This document shows, piece by piece, positions 45,101 through 56,740 of a stretch of DNA of 64,000 bases; position 1 is the stretch's first letter; every line of letters starts with the position of its first letter. The notes below the pieces were generated by a model. It was not told where the DNA came from and did no database searches. It saw only the letters and a program-made list of their open reading frames with translations. The position numbers and the translations under genes are program-made. Origin of the DNA: Brachynemurus nebulosus (taxonomy: Eukaryota; Arthropoda; Insecta; Neuroptera; Myrmeleontidae); assembly GCA_035578155.1 (NCBI GenBank), contig JAPWDM010000014.1:6064001-6128000 (forward strand). The letters run 5' to 3'.

Positions 45101-46063
45101 TAATAGTTGATTAATCGAACAAAATTTTATTCTAATTTTTTTAATAAATAATAATGAACAGAGGCGCATATAGCCTAGTCGCTGCGCGCCAAAACAAAAA
45201 AAAAAAAAAAAAAAAAATAATGAACAGAAGAATAAAATTAATCATTTGTAAAAAAAATTAATTATTGTAGTCATTTAATCGATTTTAAAGTAGTCGATTG
45301 ATAAATAACGAAATATAAACATTTTTCTATCAAACTATCTGTATAAATTTTACAATAAGCTGTTTGTAAATTAACACCGGACCCGTGAGGAACCGAATCC
45401 AAATAAATTAGCTCAGAACCGGACTGTTCGAGCGGATCGAAAACCGGATTCGACGATTGGCAAGCCTAGATGATACACTGAGTCTTGAACTATGATAGTT
45501 ATATATATATGTACCTTACTTTACATGAATATTCCGTTTAATAACTGTAAACGCATGAATTTTTTAGAGTAATAAACAGAATCGTGAAAAGAAATGGCGA
45601 GCCTCGGGAATAAATCAATTTTTTTTTTTGAAAATTTTATCCTCCTAAAACAAGTGACAAGCAAAAAGTTCTTTTGATTTCCCTCGGACCCCTTACCGAC
45701 AACTAGGGGTCTCCTATCCCATAGCCTGAGTCCTGAAGCTGGAACCCCGACTACCCCACCTCGTAAGGCCTGATAATAAACGTTAAAATTTGGGTCACAA
45801 TGCACAGTAGATCACGTTGAACCATCTATTGAAAACTACAGAGCTAACAAAAAGAGCATTCAGGGCATTTAGAATTCGAACTCAGAGAAACAAGGTTAGA
45901 AATTTATAAAGAAAAATATCAGAACAGTTAATTCACAACCTTGATTATTTTTTCTTGAGTGCAAAAGGTTAAAATTATTTCCTGTACTTTATAACAAACC
46001 GTGAAAAATATGTATTTATATATCCTACATTTTATTTCGAAAGTTGTGAAAAACTCTAGCCAC
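45101..46063. other. Intergenic, degraded repeats
   Basis: Includes a poly-A run at about 45198-45218 and a GC-richer piece (45680-45790, 'aaggcctgataataaacg') that looks like transposon debris. The open frame at 45521-45805 has no recognisable domain and no support. Confidence 0.4.
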
Positions 46064-46501
46064 TAGTGATATCGGATGATTAATCGATTAATCGGTTTAG
46101 TCGATTAATTTTGTTTACATTTAGTCATTTTTTAATCGACTATTTTGCTTTCGACTAAATGACTAAAATGTTAATTTTTTTAAAATGACTAAAAACCACA
46201 AATTTATTAATTTTTCTGTATAAATTTATTGGACTTCAAAAAATCAAAACGAAAAAATTATCTATTTGTATGCTTTTTCACTTTTATGTGAAGAAAACAT
46301 TGTGATATGCCATATCTTTCTTTTTCTTAAAAAATATATATTAAGAGTCAACAACTAAATTCAAAAGAAAACATCGTTTTTAAAAGAGTTACACCGGTAT
46401 TCACGAATTCGGCTAAAAATTTAGTCGATTAGTTGACTATTGCATGCTCGATATTTTTAACTAATGACTAACTTTGATTGCTCTTCGGCTCGACATCACT
46501 A
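46064..46501. mobile_element. hAT-like non-autonomous element, 438 bp
   Basis: Perfect 8-bp target duplication CTAGCCAC (46056-46063, 46502-46509). Ends TAGTGATATCGG and CGACATCACTA. The body is rich in 'tcgactaaatgactaa', the same family as 24272-24742. Confidence 0.85.
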
Positions 46502-47062
46502 CTAGCCACTGAGAAGTCCTAACTTTTTGCGTGATCAACACGCTCTTGTTGAATTTTTATGTTTTAAAACATTTCAATAAACTGATGTGCTGCTTACTAC
46601 AACACGTTCTCATATAGTCAGTCGATGTTTGTGCTTCACGTACATAATACTCTAGATCTTGTCGTGATCGTGAAGTTTTATTAATTCATTTTTATTGTCA
46701 TCGCGCGTCGTCTGTTAAATGTCAGTCACATCTTTTTTAACTGTTTCGTCACTATAAAACTGTGTAGAGGTGAAATTTTTACTGTTGCAGGATTATCAAT
46801 ATTATTCGAGTTATATAAATGTACCTACCGCTATGATGGAATAAAATTAAGATTAACCATGTTGCCTAAGTCAATAAAATGTGACTATTATCACAGAGCA
46901 TAATTACTAGTAATTAACCTAGTTTTAATAGCTTACGACATATTTGGTAACATTTAAATACACATAAATTATTTCAATAATTTACAAAAAAAAAGTAAGA
47001 GTGATTTTAGTAAATATGTATCCTGGAATTTGTCGGATCATCTCGAAATTTTTTTGTTTTTA

Positions 47063-47523
47063 AGCGGCCCCTACACGCTCAATAATATTGCACAAAATCC
47101 GAGGTTGTACAATATTATGGATCGTCTGTAGGTTATATTGAAGGGTTGTACAATATATTGTGCTGATCAAAAATAGTTTGAAATATATTGTGCAATGAAT
47201 GAATATTGTAACGTCTGTAGGCTTTGTAGGTATTATTGTGCAATACTACTTTATTTGTTTGATTTGTTTGTTATTCTGTAGTCATATTTGATGGCTATTA
47301 TTTGAACCTGTATGAATTATTAATTTGCAAGAATAATTATTTATTGCTTTGCAACATCTTTATCACTTAATATTTAAAATTAAACAACAGTTTAATTAAG
47401 TACAATTGCTGCATTCAGTTTATTGCACAAATTTCTTTAACAAAATTATTGAACTGTCTGGAGAAGCGTTCAATAAATTGCACAAGTTGATTTCACAATA
47501 TTATTGAGCGTGTAGGGGCCGCT
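47063..47523. mobile_element. Harbinger-type MITE, 461 bp
   Basis: Ends AGCGGCCCCTACACGCTCAA and its complement, flanked by TTA on both sides (47060-47062, 47524-47526). The terminal AGCGG is shared with 37178-37628. The body carries 'ttgtacaatatattg' repeats. Confidence 0.8.
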
Positions 47524-47656
47524 TTAGAGGCCGAGTCGCGCTAGGCGCTTTATTGAGGCAACTAGTGAAGTCCACTTGTCAAATCAGAATAGTCGACAAA
47601 GTAATTGTTCACACCAGAATTTCAATTTTTATTTGGTATTTTAACTGAAGTAACTC

Positions 47657-48103
47657 AAAATACCTCTGTCGCAGCATCCTGCATAATATAGCGAATTTCC
47701 ATTTACAAAAATTAATTTTTCTTGGAAATCAGTTTATATAGAATAATGGTTTAAAAACCTTTTTATGTGATTTTTTCTGCTCTTTTCAAAGTTGTAAAAA
47801 ATGTTGCAAAAACTTTTGAACTCGAGGAAATTCTAGTAAAAAACTAATTTTTTCACGAAAAATGCTCAGAATATCGTGGTACGGGTATCGGACGTGTTTG
47901 ACTGATGAACTCATCCAAGATTTTTGGACTTCCAACCTTTTTACCAAATTTCGTAAAAATCGTTCAGACATATTTGTATAAATTTTAGTGAATAGCATTT
48001 TCGGCTTCTAGGCACCTCAAAATAAATTTCCGTCAAAGTCCCGGATTCGAGTCACGTCATGAGAGTGGCTGTAATAGTTGAATTTCTAATTCAGAAATTC
48101 GCT
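47657..48103 (-). mobile_element. Helentron-like element, minimal 447-bp member
   Basis: Read on the minus strand, it starts AGCGAATTTC with a hairpin. It contains the 'attcactaaaatttata' and 'cagtcaaacacgtccgatac' blocks of the 5' region. It ends with the sub-terminal GGAAATTCGCTA and the tail 'gctgcgacagaggtattt'. The internal tandem units and long AT tract are absent, so it shows the shortest architecture of the family. Confidence 0.6.
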
Positions 48104-48364
48104 AGTAAGAGTGAAATCATAAAAATAGGTGTATAGGAATAAAGATATTCGATTCTTAACAACTTTTGAAGGAACTTCAAATAATTCTTATGTTTCTCCT
48201 TTCCTAAAAAAAAACTGACCACCCCAATTTTGAGAAAAACGATTTCAAAGTTTTGTAATTTTAACACGGTCTCTTATAGGAAAACTATTTTTTTTTTCGT
48301 GACAAAGGAATTTAATAAAAATTTAATATGTTATAAAATACAAAGTTACAAACCATATTTAATA

Positions 48365-48827
48365 CACTGAGAAAAAAATACAGTAATTTTTACTGAAATT
48401 TCTGGTAAAAAATTACTGAGCTCTCTGGTAATGCGGACATAAGTGACAGGCTAAGTAAAAACTACGATAATTTATAGTAAAATTTTAAATTACGCTACAG
48501 CTCAGTAAAAATTACCGTATTATTTATAAATAAGGTTTTTTTTTATTTATTAATAAATAATTGAATTAAAATAGTTTAAAAGGATATTGATAGAAGGGTA
48601 AGCATTAAAATCAAATTATTAATATAGAAAAATTTTTTTGTGGTTTTTTATTATTTGTGGAAAAAAATATATAAATTCTTTATTTGAAATATTACATGAT
48701 AAAAATTTTTAACAATTAGCACATTATAATAATTTGTATAAAAACATATTTCAATTATAACCAAAAATTCATGAAACACAACAATTTTTTGTTTTAAATG
48801 GAAAGTCCAATACTTAAATAATAATTT

Positions 48828-48861
<34 letters not shown>

Positions 48862-49369
48862 CACTTTATAAACATCCAATCACTATCATTGCTATTGGCC
48901 AATTGACGAACCAACGGTTGCCACCGTTGCCACGGTTGCTGCGTCTGTAAGTCGTGTATTGTCTAACACGCATGCTCTCTGGGCCTCAAGGTTGCGTGGT
49001 GGTTGCGTGCTTGTTTTGTTTATTCGGTTCTATGTAATATTTTGTATGCAGTGGTGCTGAAATACACACCGACTCAGTAAAAATTATTCTATGTCCTGTA
49101 TAATTTTACAAAAAATTAAGTAAATTTTCCCGGTGTCCACTTGAAATTTTACTACTCCATCGAATTTTACGCAGCTGTATAGGAAAAATTACGCAGCTGT
49201 ATAGGAAAAATTCTTATGGTGTACAGGAAAAATTTTCAAATGAATCGTAAAAAATAATGTTTGAAACGCATTTTTTATATTTTTGCTTAATAATTTCCTA
49301 CGGACTGGTCACTTAAGACTCGTTTACCGGAGGCATTTCAGTAATTTTTACTGGAATTTTTTCTCTGTG
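48365..49369. mobile_element. TA-flanked TIR element, 1.0 kb
   Basis: Ends CACTGAGAAAAAAAT and ATTTTTTCTCTGTG beside TA (48363-48364, 49370-49371), with 'cagtaatttttactg' repeated near both ends. It contains a ~29-bp poly-A run near 48832-48860 and a GC-richer piece (48900-49060). No transposase frame seen. Confidence 0.55.
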
Positions 49370-49371
49370 TA

Positions 49372-50437
49372 AGAAATAAAAATTATTGACCACGCCGTTT
49401 TTGAAATGTAATTTATAAACATCATTTTACAACGTTTTTACAACGCTTTTTGAACAATGTTTTTATATTGCTACAACATAAGCGCGCGGAAATTAAAGAA
49501 AAAGTGGTATACGAATATAATCACTGAAGAATATTAATACATTATTTAATTTTTTATAAAAGAAAATTTTTTTTGAGATAGGTATATACTTTTGTACCTG
49601 ACTATCTCATTGTCAGAGCAGCTACGTTAATACCAATTATTGTTTCAAATATGACGTTAACCATATGATAAGACACAAAATTTAATGTGTAGTTTAAGCA
49701 GGAAATTGCTTTAAAGATTGGATTAAAGTCTGTTATGAGTTTGAGGAAGCTGTGTGCCACTCTCCATTGTCATTGTATTTTTTTGTATATTTTTATTGAA
49801 TTACTATTCCAAAAGTCGTACACTCCCTCTAGAAAAATATTTTTTATAAAATTTTTTGGGCTAGTCCCAATAAATTTTTACTTAAACGATTACTGCAGCA
49901 TTGAACATATTATAAAATAAACATCTCTTGTCCGTCTTTCGTAACGGCAAACGCTGTTGAAGAAGAAGAGGAAGGTTAAATGATGATATTTACAAATATA
50001 ATACAAAATATCAGTTTTCTCTCACTATTACTTTCCACATCCACATGCATTCATTCTCATTCCATTTTTGTTTTTTATTTTTTTTTGAATATTTATGTAT
50101 ATTTGATATGTATGGCTATTAAGGCCACCGACAACTATCACATCAGCAAGCATTAAAAATCAGCCAACAAATAAATGAATGATGCCATATATACTTGAAG
50201 CATTAGGTTTGTTCCTATCTTATTCTTCTGATCATATAGATATTAGTTCATAAACACTTGAGTGCGCATGTCACACTTCTGTATCACTACAAAAATACAT
50301 AAAAAATGACTTGTTGTAGAGTGTTAATTTGAAATATGTCAGTTAACGTATATATTTTATAATATTTTCTGTTGAAGTATTCAAAATTCATTAAGTATTA
50401 GTTAATCAGAATGAACGATTACTATTTCTTGCTAATA
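49372..50437. other. Intergenic, AT-rich
   Basis: No gene, TIR or tandem structure recognised. Short open frames here have neither domains nor coding-like composition. Confidence 0.45.
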
Positions 50438-51348
50438 CAGCTAAACCTTTTTTTATGCGATTTAAAAAAAAAATGGCCATTAAAATGCATAATGTGAATC
50501 AAAAGTTAGAGAAAGCAAGAAAACTAGACATTCATTACCTATTAGAGATGTTACGAATATCCGTAACCGTAACCGAAACTACCGGATATTCGAAATAATT
50601 AATTGTCCGTAACCGAAACCGTATCCGAAAATAGGTTTCGGATTTGTTTCGGATAATAACAGACAACTGCCATTGGAAAATTGAGTTAAATCGAAGAAAA
50701 TTTTTGCTACATATGTGCTTCTATTGACAGATTTTTGTTGATTCGTGTTTGGCGTTTACTATTTTTGGTACAATCGTCCCCTTTTTTCCAAAAAAATGTT
50801 CACTAAAGGCAATTATCCGTAACCGTAACTGTATCCGAAACATTATCCGATATTATTATATATCCGTAACCGAAACCGAAAAAAATGTTTTTAAAAATAT
50901 CCGTATCCGAAATTTTATATCCGTAACATCCCTATTACCTATAATAATTTACTTTGATAAAATTATTTATTGATGATTTTTAAGCATTTATTTATAATCA
51001 GTACGTTGCATAAGAATATAAATTATTGTACCTATCATTGTTTTTTTTACAGATGTATTTATCACAATTTTGATAATATTATAAAATTGAAATAAAATGT
51101 TCTCATGTGTAAATTAATGCTTTATCTTGTTTAGAAAAGCAACTTTCCAGGAAGTCGTGAGATTTTGAGCGTTTTGGGTTATGTATTTTCTATGAAAATT
51201 TTTTTGCAATCTGAAGCGAACTATACATTTTGTAGCTATTCATTAACTATACATTATGTAGTTTTTGAATATATTTTTTTTGTGCGATTTTTTTATGCGA
51301 TTTTTTTATGCGGTCTCTATCCACCACAATAAAAAGAAGGTTCAGCTA
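50438..51348. mobile_element. TA-flanked MITE with a nested hAT-like element
   Basis: Ends CAGCTAAACCTTTTTTTATG and, inverted, 'agctgaaccttctttttatt', flanked by TA (50436-50437, 51349-51350). Inverted relative of 44582-45100. Interrupted by the 392-bp element below. Confidence 0.65.
50543..50934. mobile_element. hAT-like non-autonomous element, 392 bp, nested
   Basis: Perfect 8-bp target duplication TTACCTAT (50535-50542, 50935-50942). Ends TAGAGATGTTACG and CGTAACATCCCTA. The body is made of 'atccgtaaccgaaac' repeats. The related copy near 44.9 kb reads through 'ttattacctatagta' without it. Confidence 0.85.
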
Positions 51349-51460
51349 TAATTGTAACTAATTAAAATATACCGTTCAAAATTTAAATATTAAACAGGTT
51401 TTAATAAAAAAATTATAATTTATTAATAGTTAGCGTTCAAAAATAACAAACTGAAAAAAA

Positions 51461-52098
51461 TTTTCTTTTTCGTTTTGACCGCTACCCAAAGTGATGAGGA
51501 TTACAGGATTTGTGTAAAAATTAAATTAAAATTTTCCAACAAATTCCATAAGAGAAATTTATTTTGTTGTTCAATATATTTCGGCACAGTTGGCGCCATT
51601 TTCAAGAACATACATATACAATATAACAATAACAACATTGTTTAACAATTTTAAAAGTAAGAAATTTTTTTTTTAAAAAGAAATATTTCTAGAAATAATT
51701 TACATAAATGTCAGAATATATTAATTACAATTTTGCTTGTTTTTTAGGAAAGGCTGTAAATTGTAAATTGTATCTTATTTAGATCAAATCCATTTTGGAA
51801 GGTAGCCTTTCCTAAAAAACAAACAAAATTGTAATTAATATAGGCTGACATTTATGTAAATTATTTCTAGAAATATTTCTTTTTTAAAAAAAATTTTCTT
51901 ACTTTTAAAATTGTTAAAAAATGTTGTTATTGTTATATTGTATATGTATGTTCTTGAAAATGGCGCCAACTGTGCCGAAATATATTGAACAACAAAATAA
52001 ATTTCTCTTATGGAATTTGTTGGAAAATTTTAATTTAATTTTTACACAAATCCTGTAATCCACATCACTTTGGGTAGCGGTCAAAACGAAAAAGAAAA
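51461..52098. repeat. Large near-perfect palindrome, ~295-bp arms
   Basis: The left arm 51461-51754 and right arm 51804-52098 are almost fully complementary around a 49-bp loop. Markers are 'gaccgctacccaaagtgatg', 'ttggcgccattttcaagaac' and 'attacaattttgcttg' with their complements. The 18-bp direct repeat CAAACTGAAAAAAATTTT sits at 51447-51464 and again at 52129-52146. No coding frame. A transcript would form a long hairpin RNA. Confidence 0.85.
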
Positions 52099-52146
52099 TT
52101 ATTCTTTAACCCAAAAAATAAAAATCATCAAACTGAAAAAAATTTT

Positions 52147-52731
52147 AACAGAAATATGCGCTGCTCAAGTCTTTGATAACCTGTCCATGGTATTAATCAA
52201 GGGACAAATCTGATATTGAAACAATTTTTTAATAATCAAATGGACAACAAAATGTCAGGTTGCAACGTTATTTTGATAATACGCATGCGTCTGACGTCCT
52301 CTTGATTGTCAGAGTGGTCAATTGGAACAAACCTAATATTATTATAACCATCATATTCATCGTTTTTGATGAATCTTCATTATTATTTCAATTTCTTGTT
52401 GTCTGTTGTTTCGGTAGTGAATTGTTGGCTCCAACTTTGGCATTGCGGGCTGCGTACGTACAATATAATATGTGATTGCATATATACAGTGTTTATTGTA
52501 TTGAGTTTATTGTTGCTTGATTATAGTATAGTGAAATTGTATTATTTAATTGTGTATGACTTTATTTTTGATTGTGTTATATTGATGATGAAGATATTAT
52601 GTATTGTTTGACGGTTTTGTGTCTGTAGATTATTTTAAAGTTTGAATAGACACGTGTAGCTGTGTATAGACCGCGCGCATTTGTAACATATGTGTAGTCT
52701 GATTTGGTATGAATTATTCATAATTTTAAAT
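52147..52731. other. Intergenic, AT-rich
   Basis: No recognisable gene or element; short open frames only. Confidence 0.4.
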
Positions 52732-52820
52732 CTAGCGCCGGCAGACAAAAGGACTTGTCTATTTTTGACTTTTTTTTTAAATTTTATAATAAGAACCAAG
52801 AAAGTCTATCTCATAATATA

Positions 52821-53332
52821 CAGTCTGTTAAGTAAGATCGGGGTCGAAATAATTTATATAAATTTGAAATACATATATACGTTCCACTTAATGAGGACTA
52901 CGACGCAATTAGCTTAATAAGGTGTCCAGTCACCACCGGCGTCGATAATCGCCGGTGGTGACGCTATTTTCGAGGCATACTTTTAGTTAAATTGACGAAT
53001 TTCTTAGATTTCAATTTTTTAGATTGAGACGAATCTCGCGAGTTAACTGCTTTAAATGTATATATGCGTTTTCCTCGAAGTTTGTACTTGATATGTGATC
53101 TAATCGGATTGGTATCGGGCGACTGTGACGGCCAGTCGAATGTAACGATGCCAGATTTGGCATTCGTGTCGCGTATTTGGCACCCATGGTTCTTCACTTG
53201 TTATTCTAACAAAAGACAAACAACTGAATCTTTCTTTAAAGTGCGTGATAGACAAAGGTTCACTCTATCTGCTCACAAAATAACTTTTACCATTTGTGAG
53301 TATGGTCGACCACGATCTTACTTAACAGACTG
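52821..53332 (-). mobile_element. Tc1-type element, internally deleted, 512 bp
   Basis: Inverted ends CAGTCTGTTAAGTAAGATCG and complement, flanked by TA (52819-52820, 53333-53334). It contains the transposase fragment below, but the first two-thirds of the gene are gone. Confidence 0.8.
52964..53197 (-). pseudogene. Tc1 transposase, C-terminal fragment
   Basis: The frame contains DWPSQSPDTNPI, the block between the second Asp and the final Glu in Tc1 (DD34E) transposases. The usual continuation NPIENLW is altered (NPIRSHI), so the catalytic Glu is lost. No HDNA-type first part; a dead remnant. Confidence 0.75.
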
Positions 53333-53874
53333 TATTTCCAAACGGGCAAAAGTCAATTCCACCCCTAACATCATTTTTTATGCACTTGTTATAAAAAAAT
53401 TCTTTTCAGAAACTAAAAAAAGAAGTTAATTTCTTAAAATTCTTAATAAAATAATAAATAAGTACATAGTCTAATTAAATTGGAAATGTATTTTTATGGC
53501 AACAACTACCGGCTAAAACGGGTTAAGTCCACAAAATGGTTTTAACAACGAAATTTATTGTTGTTTTTTATATGTTAAGTCCATAAAAATGTCTTAAAAA
53601 ATTTTAGTTTAAGGCTTAAAGTTAATTCTTTTTTATGATTTACTGTGTTGCATGTTAAGAAAGTAATTTATTTAAAAAAAAATGTACAAAATGTCATGTA
53701 AACTTGAAGATAATTCAAATAAACTGATGTTGCATGCATTTAATTTTAGTTTTTACTCTCTACTGTAAAGTTGATGTTTTGGACTTAAGTCATTTTGTCT
53801 GCCCGCGCTAGAAATGATGTAAGCAGGGCCGTGGAGAGAAATTGTGGGCCCCAGGAATAAAGGACATTCCTTAT

Positions 53875-54345
53875 TAGGGGTACCCATAAGTAATCAATTA
53901 TTTAATTGATAATCAAATAAACGATTTTATTTTTTATTTAATTATACATTTAGTCAATTATGTAATCTCCGTCGTTATCGAGGACCTTTTGCCATCTTGT
54001 TGACAGAGTTTCAAATTCAATCCCTTGTTTATAAAATTCGATTGGTTTTGACGAAACGAATGATTCTAGATAGCTCGCACATGAACGATGTTTTTAAAAT
54101 TTTTATTTCTTAGAGAATGCTTCATGGATCGGAGTAAATGAAAGTCAGATGGCGCTATGTCGAGAGAATAAGGAGGATGTGGTAACACTTCCCAATTCAG
54201 CTGCCTTATTTTTCTTGAGTTAATTTTGTTGCATGGGGCCTGACATTGTCGTGCTGTAGTCTGACACCTTTTCAAAAATGACGAGAGCTGGCTGTTTTAT
54301 CAACAATTCGTTATGTAATCAATGTAATTGTTGGCAACACAATTC
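53875..54345 (-). pseudogene. mariner transposase remnant
   Basis: On the minus strand a frame with LQHDNVRPHAT is followed, after a frameshift, by PHPPYSLDIAPSDFHLLRSM. Further on come LSTRWQKVLDNDGDYI and a stop near 53950. These are mariner (DD34D) signatures: HDNARPH, HPPYSPDLAPSD with the last catalytic Asp, and the C-terminal RW-K-ID-DG-Y. The 5' half is missing. The left terminus 'ttaggggtacccataagtaa' (from about 53875) looks like a mariner TIR. Confidence 0.75.
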
Positions 54346-56160
54346 AGCTATAACTGTTTCCCCCGGTTTTAGCACCTCAAAGTGGATTATTTCTATCACT
54401 ATCGAATAAATATTTATAGCAACTAATACGAATCTTTGTTGTGAAATTGACAACTATATTTTTAAATAAAAAATTAAGTGTCAATATTTCATTGGCGTGA
54501 ATATTTTTTTTGAATTTTCTATTAAAAAAATTGAGAAAAATAGTTTGTTAAACTATAATATTAGTAAGAATAATGAAATTAATGAAGCATTTTATTTTTG
54601 GCTGCAAATTTATACTGAAATTTTAAAATGAAAGGAAGATTATGAAAACACACAGAAAATTTTAATGATTGAACCAACCTTTTTAAATGTCAATAAAATA
54701 TGAAGACTAATGGCAACAATAATAATAATAATGTGCAAACTAGTGAAAATTTTCATATTAATCGATTAATATTCCTAATTGTTCAAATTGTACTTTTAAT
54801 TTTAATATAAATAAATAATTACAATCATTTTTGAGCTAATTTCACATACCACACTCCTATTCACTTACCACGCATCCGTTTCACTTACCGCAATGTTATT
54901 TTTTGGTTTCCATGGATATAAACAAAACGTTCGGGAAATGTAACTTACCACCATTGTAAACAGCATCGGTAAATGCATGAAAATACACGATCGTGCAAAA
55001 AAGTTATTCATCAATCTGAGAGACTTCAATATGCTACGCGCAGCGAAGCGGCGTTTTTTAATGTTTTCGTACACGTAAAGTCGTTTAACAGACATCAGAT
55101 TCAAAACTTTTTTTTTTCAAATGATATAATGGCCTAAGTGCGTTATTTGGGGTTGTTTTTATGACAATTTGGAAACTGTTAAGATTTCGTTATATCTGTC
55201 CGTTTATCTCGAAGTCCCTTCTAAACGTTTTCAATGTGTTTGAAAGTTTTTATTTACATATACTTCCCATGCAAAATAGCATGTGTTTATTATTGAATTT
55301 CTACAAAACTATTAGTCGTAATGAAACCAAATTGTAATATATGATACTTCAGCATAAAATATTTCAAATTTTTGCAAAAAATTACTTTTTGAAAAAATTT
55401 TACATAACTTCTTCATCCATTCGCGTCTTCAATTGTTAATTTTCTTTACTGGTAGATAACAGAAAAAAATATTTCTCTAAAAATTTCGCTAATTCATCGT
55501 GTTGTTCCCTAATGCCAATATATTTTCCGAATGAAAATTCGTTAAAAACACATCAGGTATTTTTATCACGATTATACTTACATATTATTTTTTTTCGCCC
55601 AGAATTAAATTTTACATGTCTACAGTAATTTTATTGGCAAGATATACAATATATACATTAAAATATACAATATAATATATTTAACGATTGTTTAGAGAGT
55701 ATTTTTGAACGTGTTTAAGTGTCCAACGTTGCTGTTACGTATAGGCATATAAATTGTGAACATTGTGAATGAATGGAAAATGTTAGTTGCAAAATTATTT
55801 TAAATAAAAACAATTTTCTTATACAATAATAATAATAATTAAACATCATGTTATATGAAGAGTAGTAGAGGGAGGTACTTAAGAGACAAAACATGAAACA
55901 AAAACATGAAAATTTAAGTAGCTTTTTTAATTAAAAATATTTTTTCAACACAAGTACCTATGTATGTACTAAGATTTTTTATTAAAATATTATAGGGTGG
56001 TTTTTAATTCCGTTAATGTTTCGTTAGTGATGAATTAACTCCGAGAGTTTTCTTGCTTATAAAAATGTACATTCGAAACTTTAGACGCCTTTTTTCATAC
56101 GAAAACATTTAAAAAAAAAAAAACTGCTGTATCGATTGTTTTAAAATTTTTTACACTTAT
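54346..56160. other. Intergenic, AT-rich, no gene seen
   Basis: No recognisable coding or element ends. Around 55170-55260 'tatatctgtccgtttatctc' has the flavour of a retroelement tail. Confidence 0.4.
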
Positions 56161-56165
56161 TTATT

Positions 56166-56740
56166 ACTAGCCGTACCCGCGACGTCGTTCGCGCAAAACA
56201 TTGTTATAAACTCAATGAGAAGTATGTAAGTGTAATAATTATACAGAACTTGCAAAGAATAATAATTTTTGTGTAATGCATGCACTTGCTCATAATGGTT
56301 TTTCTATTTTCCCGTGGGAATGAGGAATTTTCCCGGAGTAAAAAGTATCTTAAATGTTGACCCAAGTAATAGGTTATCACCGCACCAAATTTCATCAAAA
56401 TCCGTCCAATAGTTTTTACGTGATGCATGAACATGCACAAAATGGTTTTTCTTTTTTCCCGTGAGAAGGAGGCATTTTCCCGAAGTAAATAGTATCTTAA
56501 ATATTGCCCTAGGTAATAAGTTATCATCATACCAAATTTTATTAAAATCCGTCCAATAGTTTTTGCCTAATGTGTGCACATGTTCAAAATGGTTTTTCCA
56601 TTTTCCCGTGGGAATGAGAAATTTTCCCGGAGTAAAAAGTATTTTAGATGTTGACCCAGTTAATAAGTTATCATCACACCAAATTTCATTAAAATCCGTC
56701 CAATAGTTTTTGCGTGATGCGTGAACAGACAGACAGACAA
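56166..56740 (-). repeat. Tandem ~147-bp units with retroelement-type tail
   Basis: It begins with 'actagccgtacccgcgac'. Three units start near 56292, 56440 and 56587, each with 'ttttcccgtg', 'aaagtat(c/t)tta', 'accaaatttcat' and 'aaaatccgtccaatagtttt'. They end in 'gacagacagacaa'. One unit recurs inverted at 8225-8420. This pattern is common at the ends of non-LTR elements or Helitrons in insects; the class is uncertain. Confidence 0.6.

Larger units (their letters stand above)
52732..53811. mobile_element. TIR element with a nested Tc1-type element
   Basis: Ends CTAGCGCCGGCAGACAAAAG and, inverted, CTAGCGCGGGCAGACAAAAT match for 25 bp with few differences. AAAT lies on both sides and may be a target duplication. 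Without the nested element it is about 566 bp. Superfamily unknown. Confidence 0.6.

Noticed and set aside
45160..45220. tRNA- or SINE-like piece 'gcctagtcgctgcgcgcc' before a poly-A run
   Set aside because: No cloverleaf and no A/B box pattern that I could fit.
54865..55104. 79-codon minus-strand frame
   Set aside because: No domain, and lies in featureless AT-rich DNA; length is within chance for the window.
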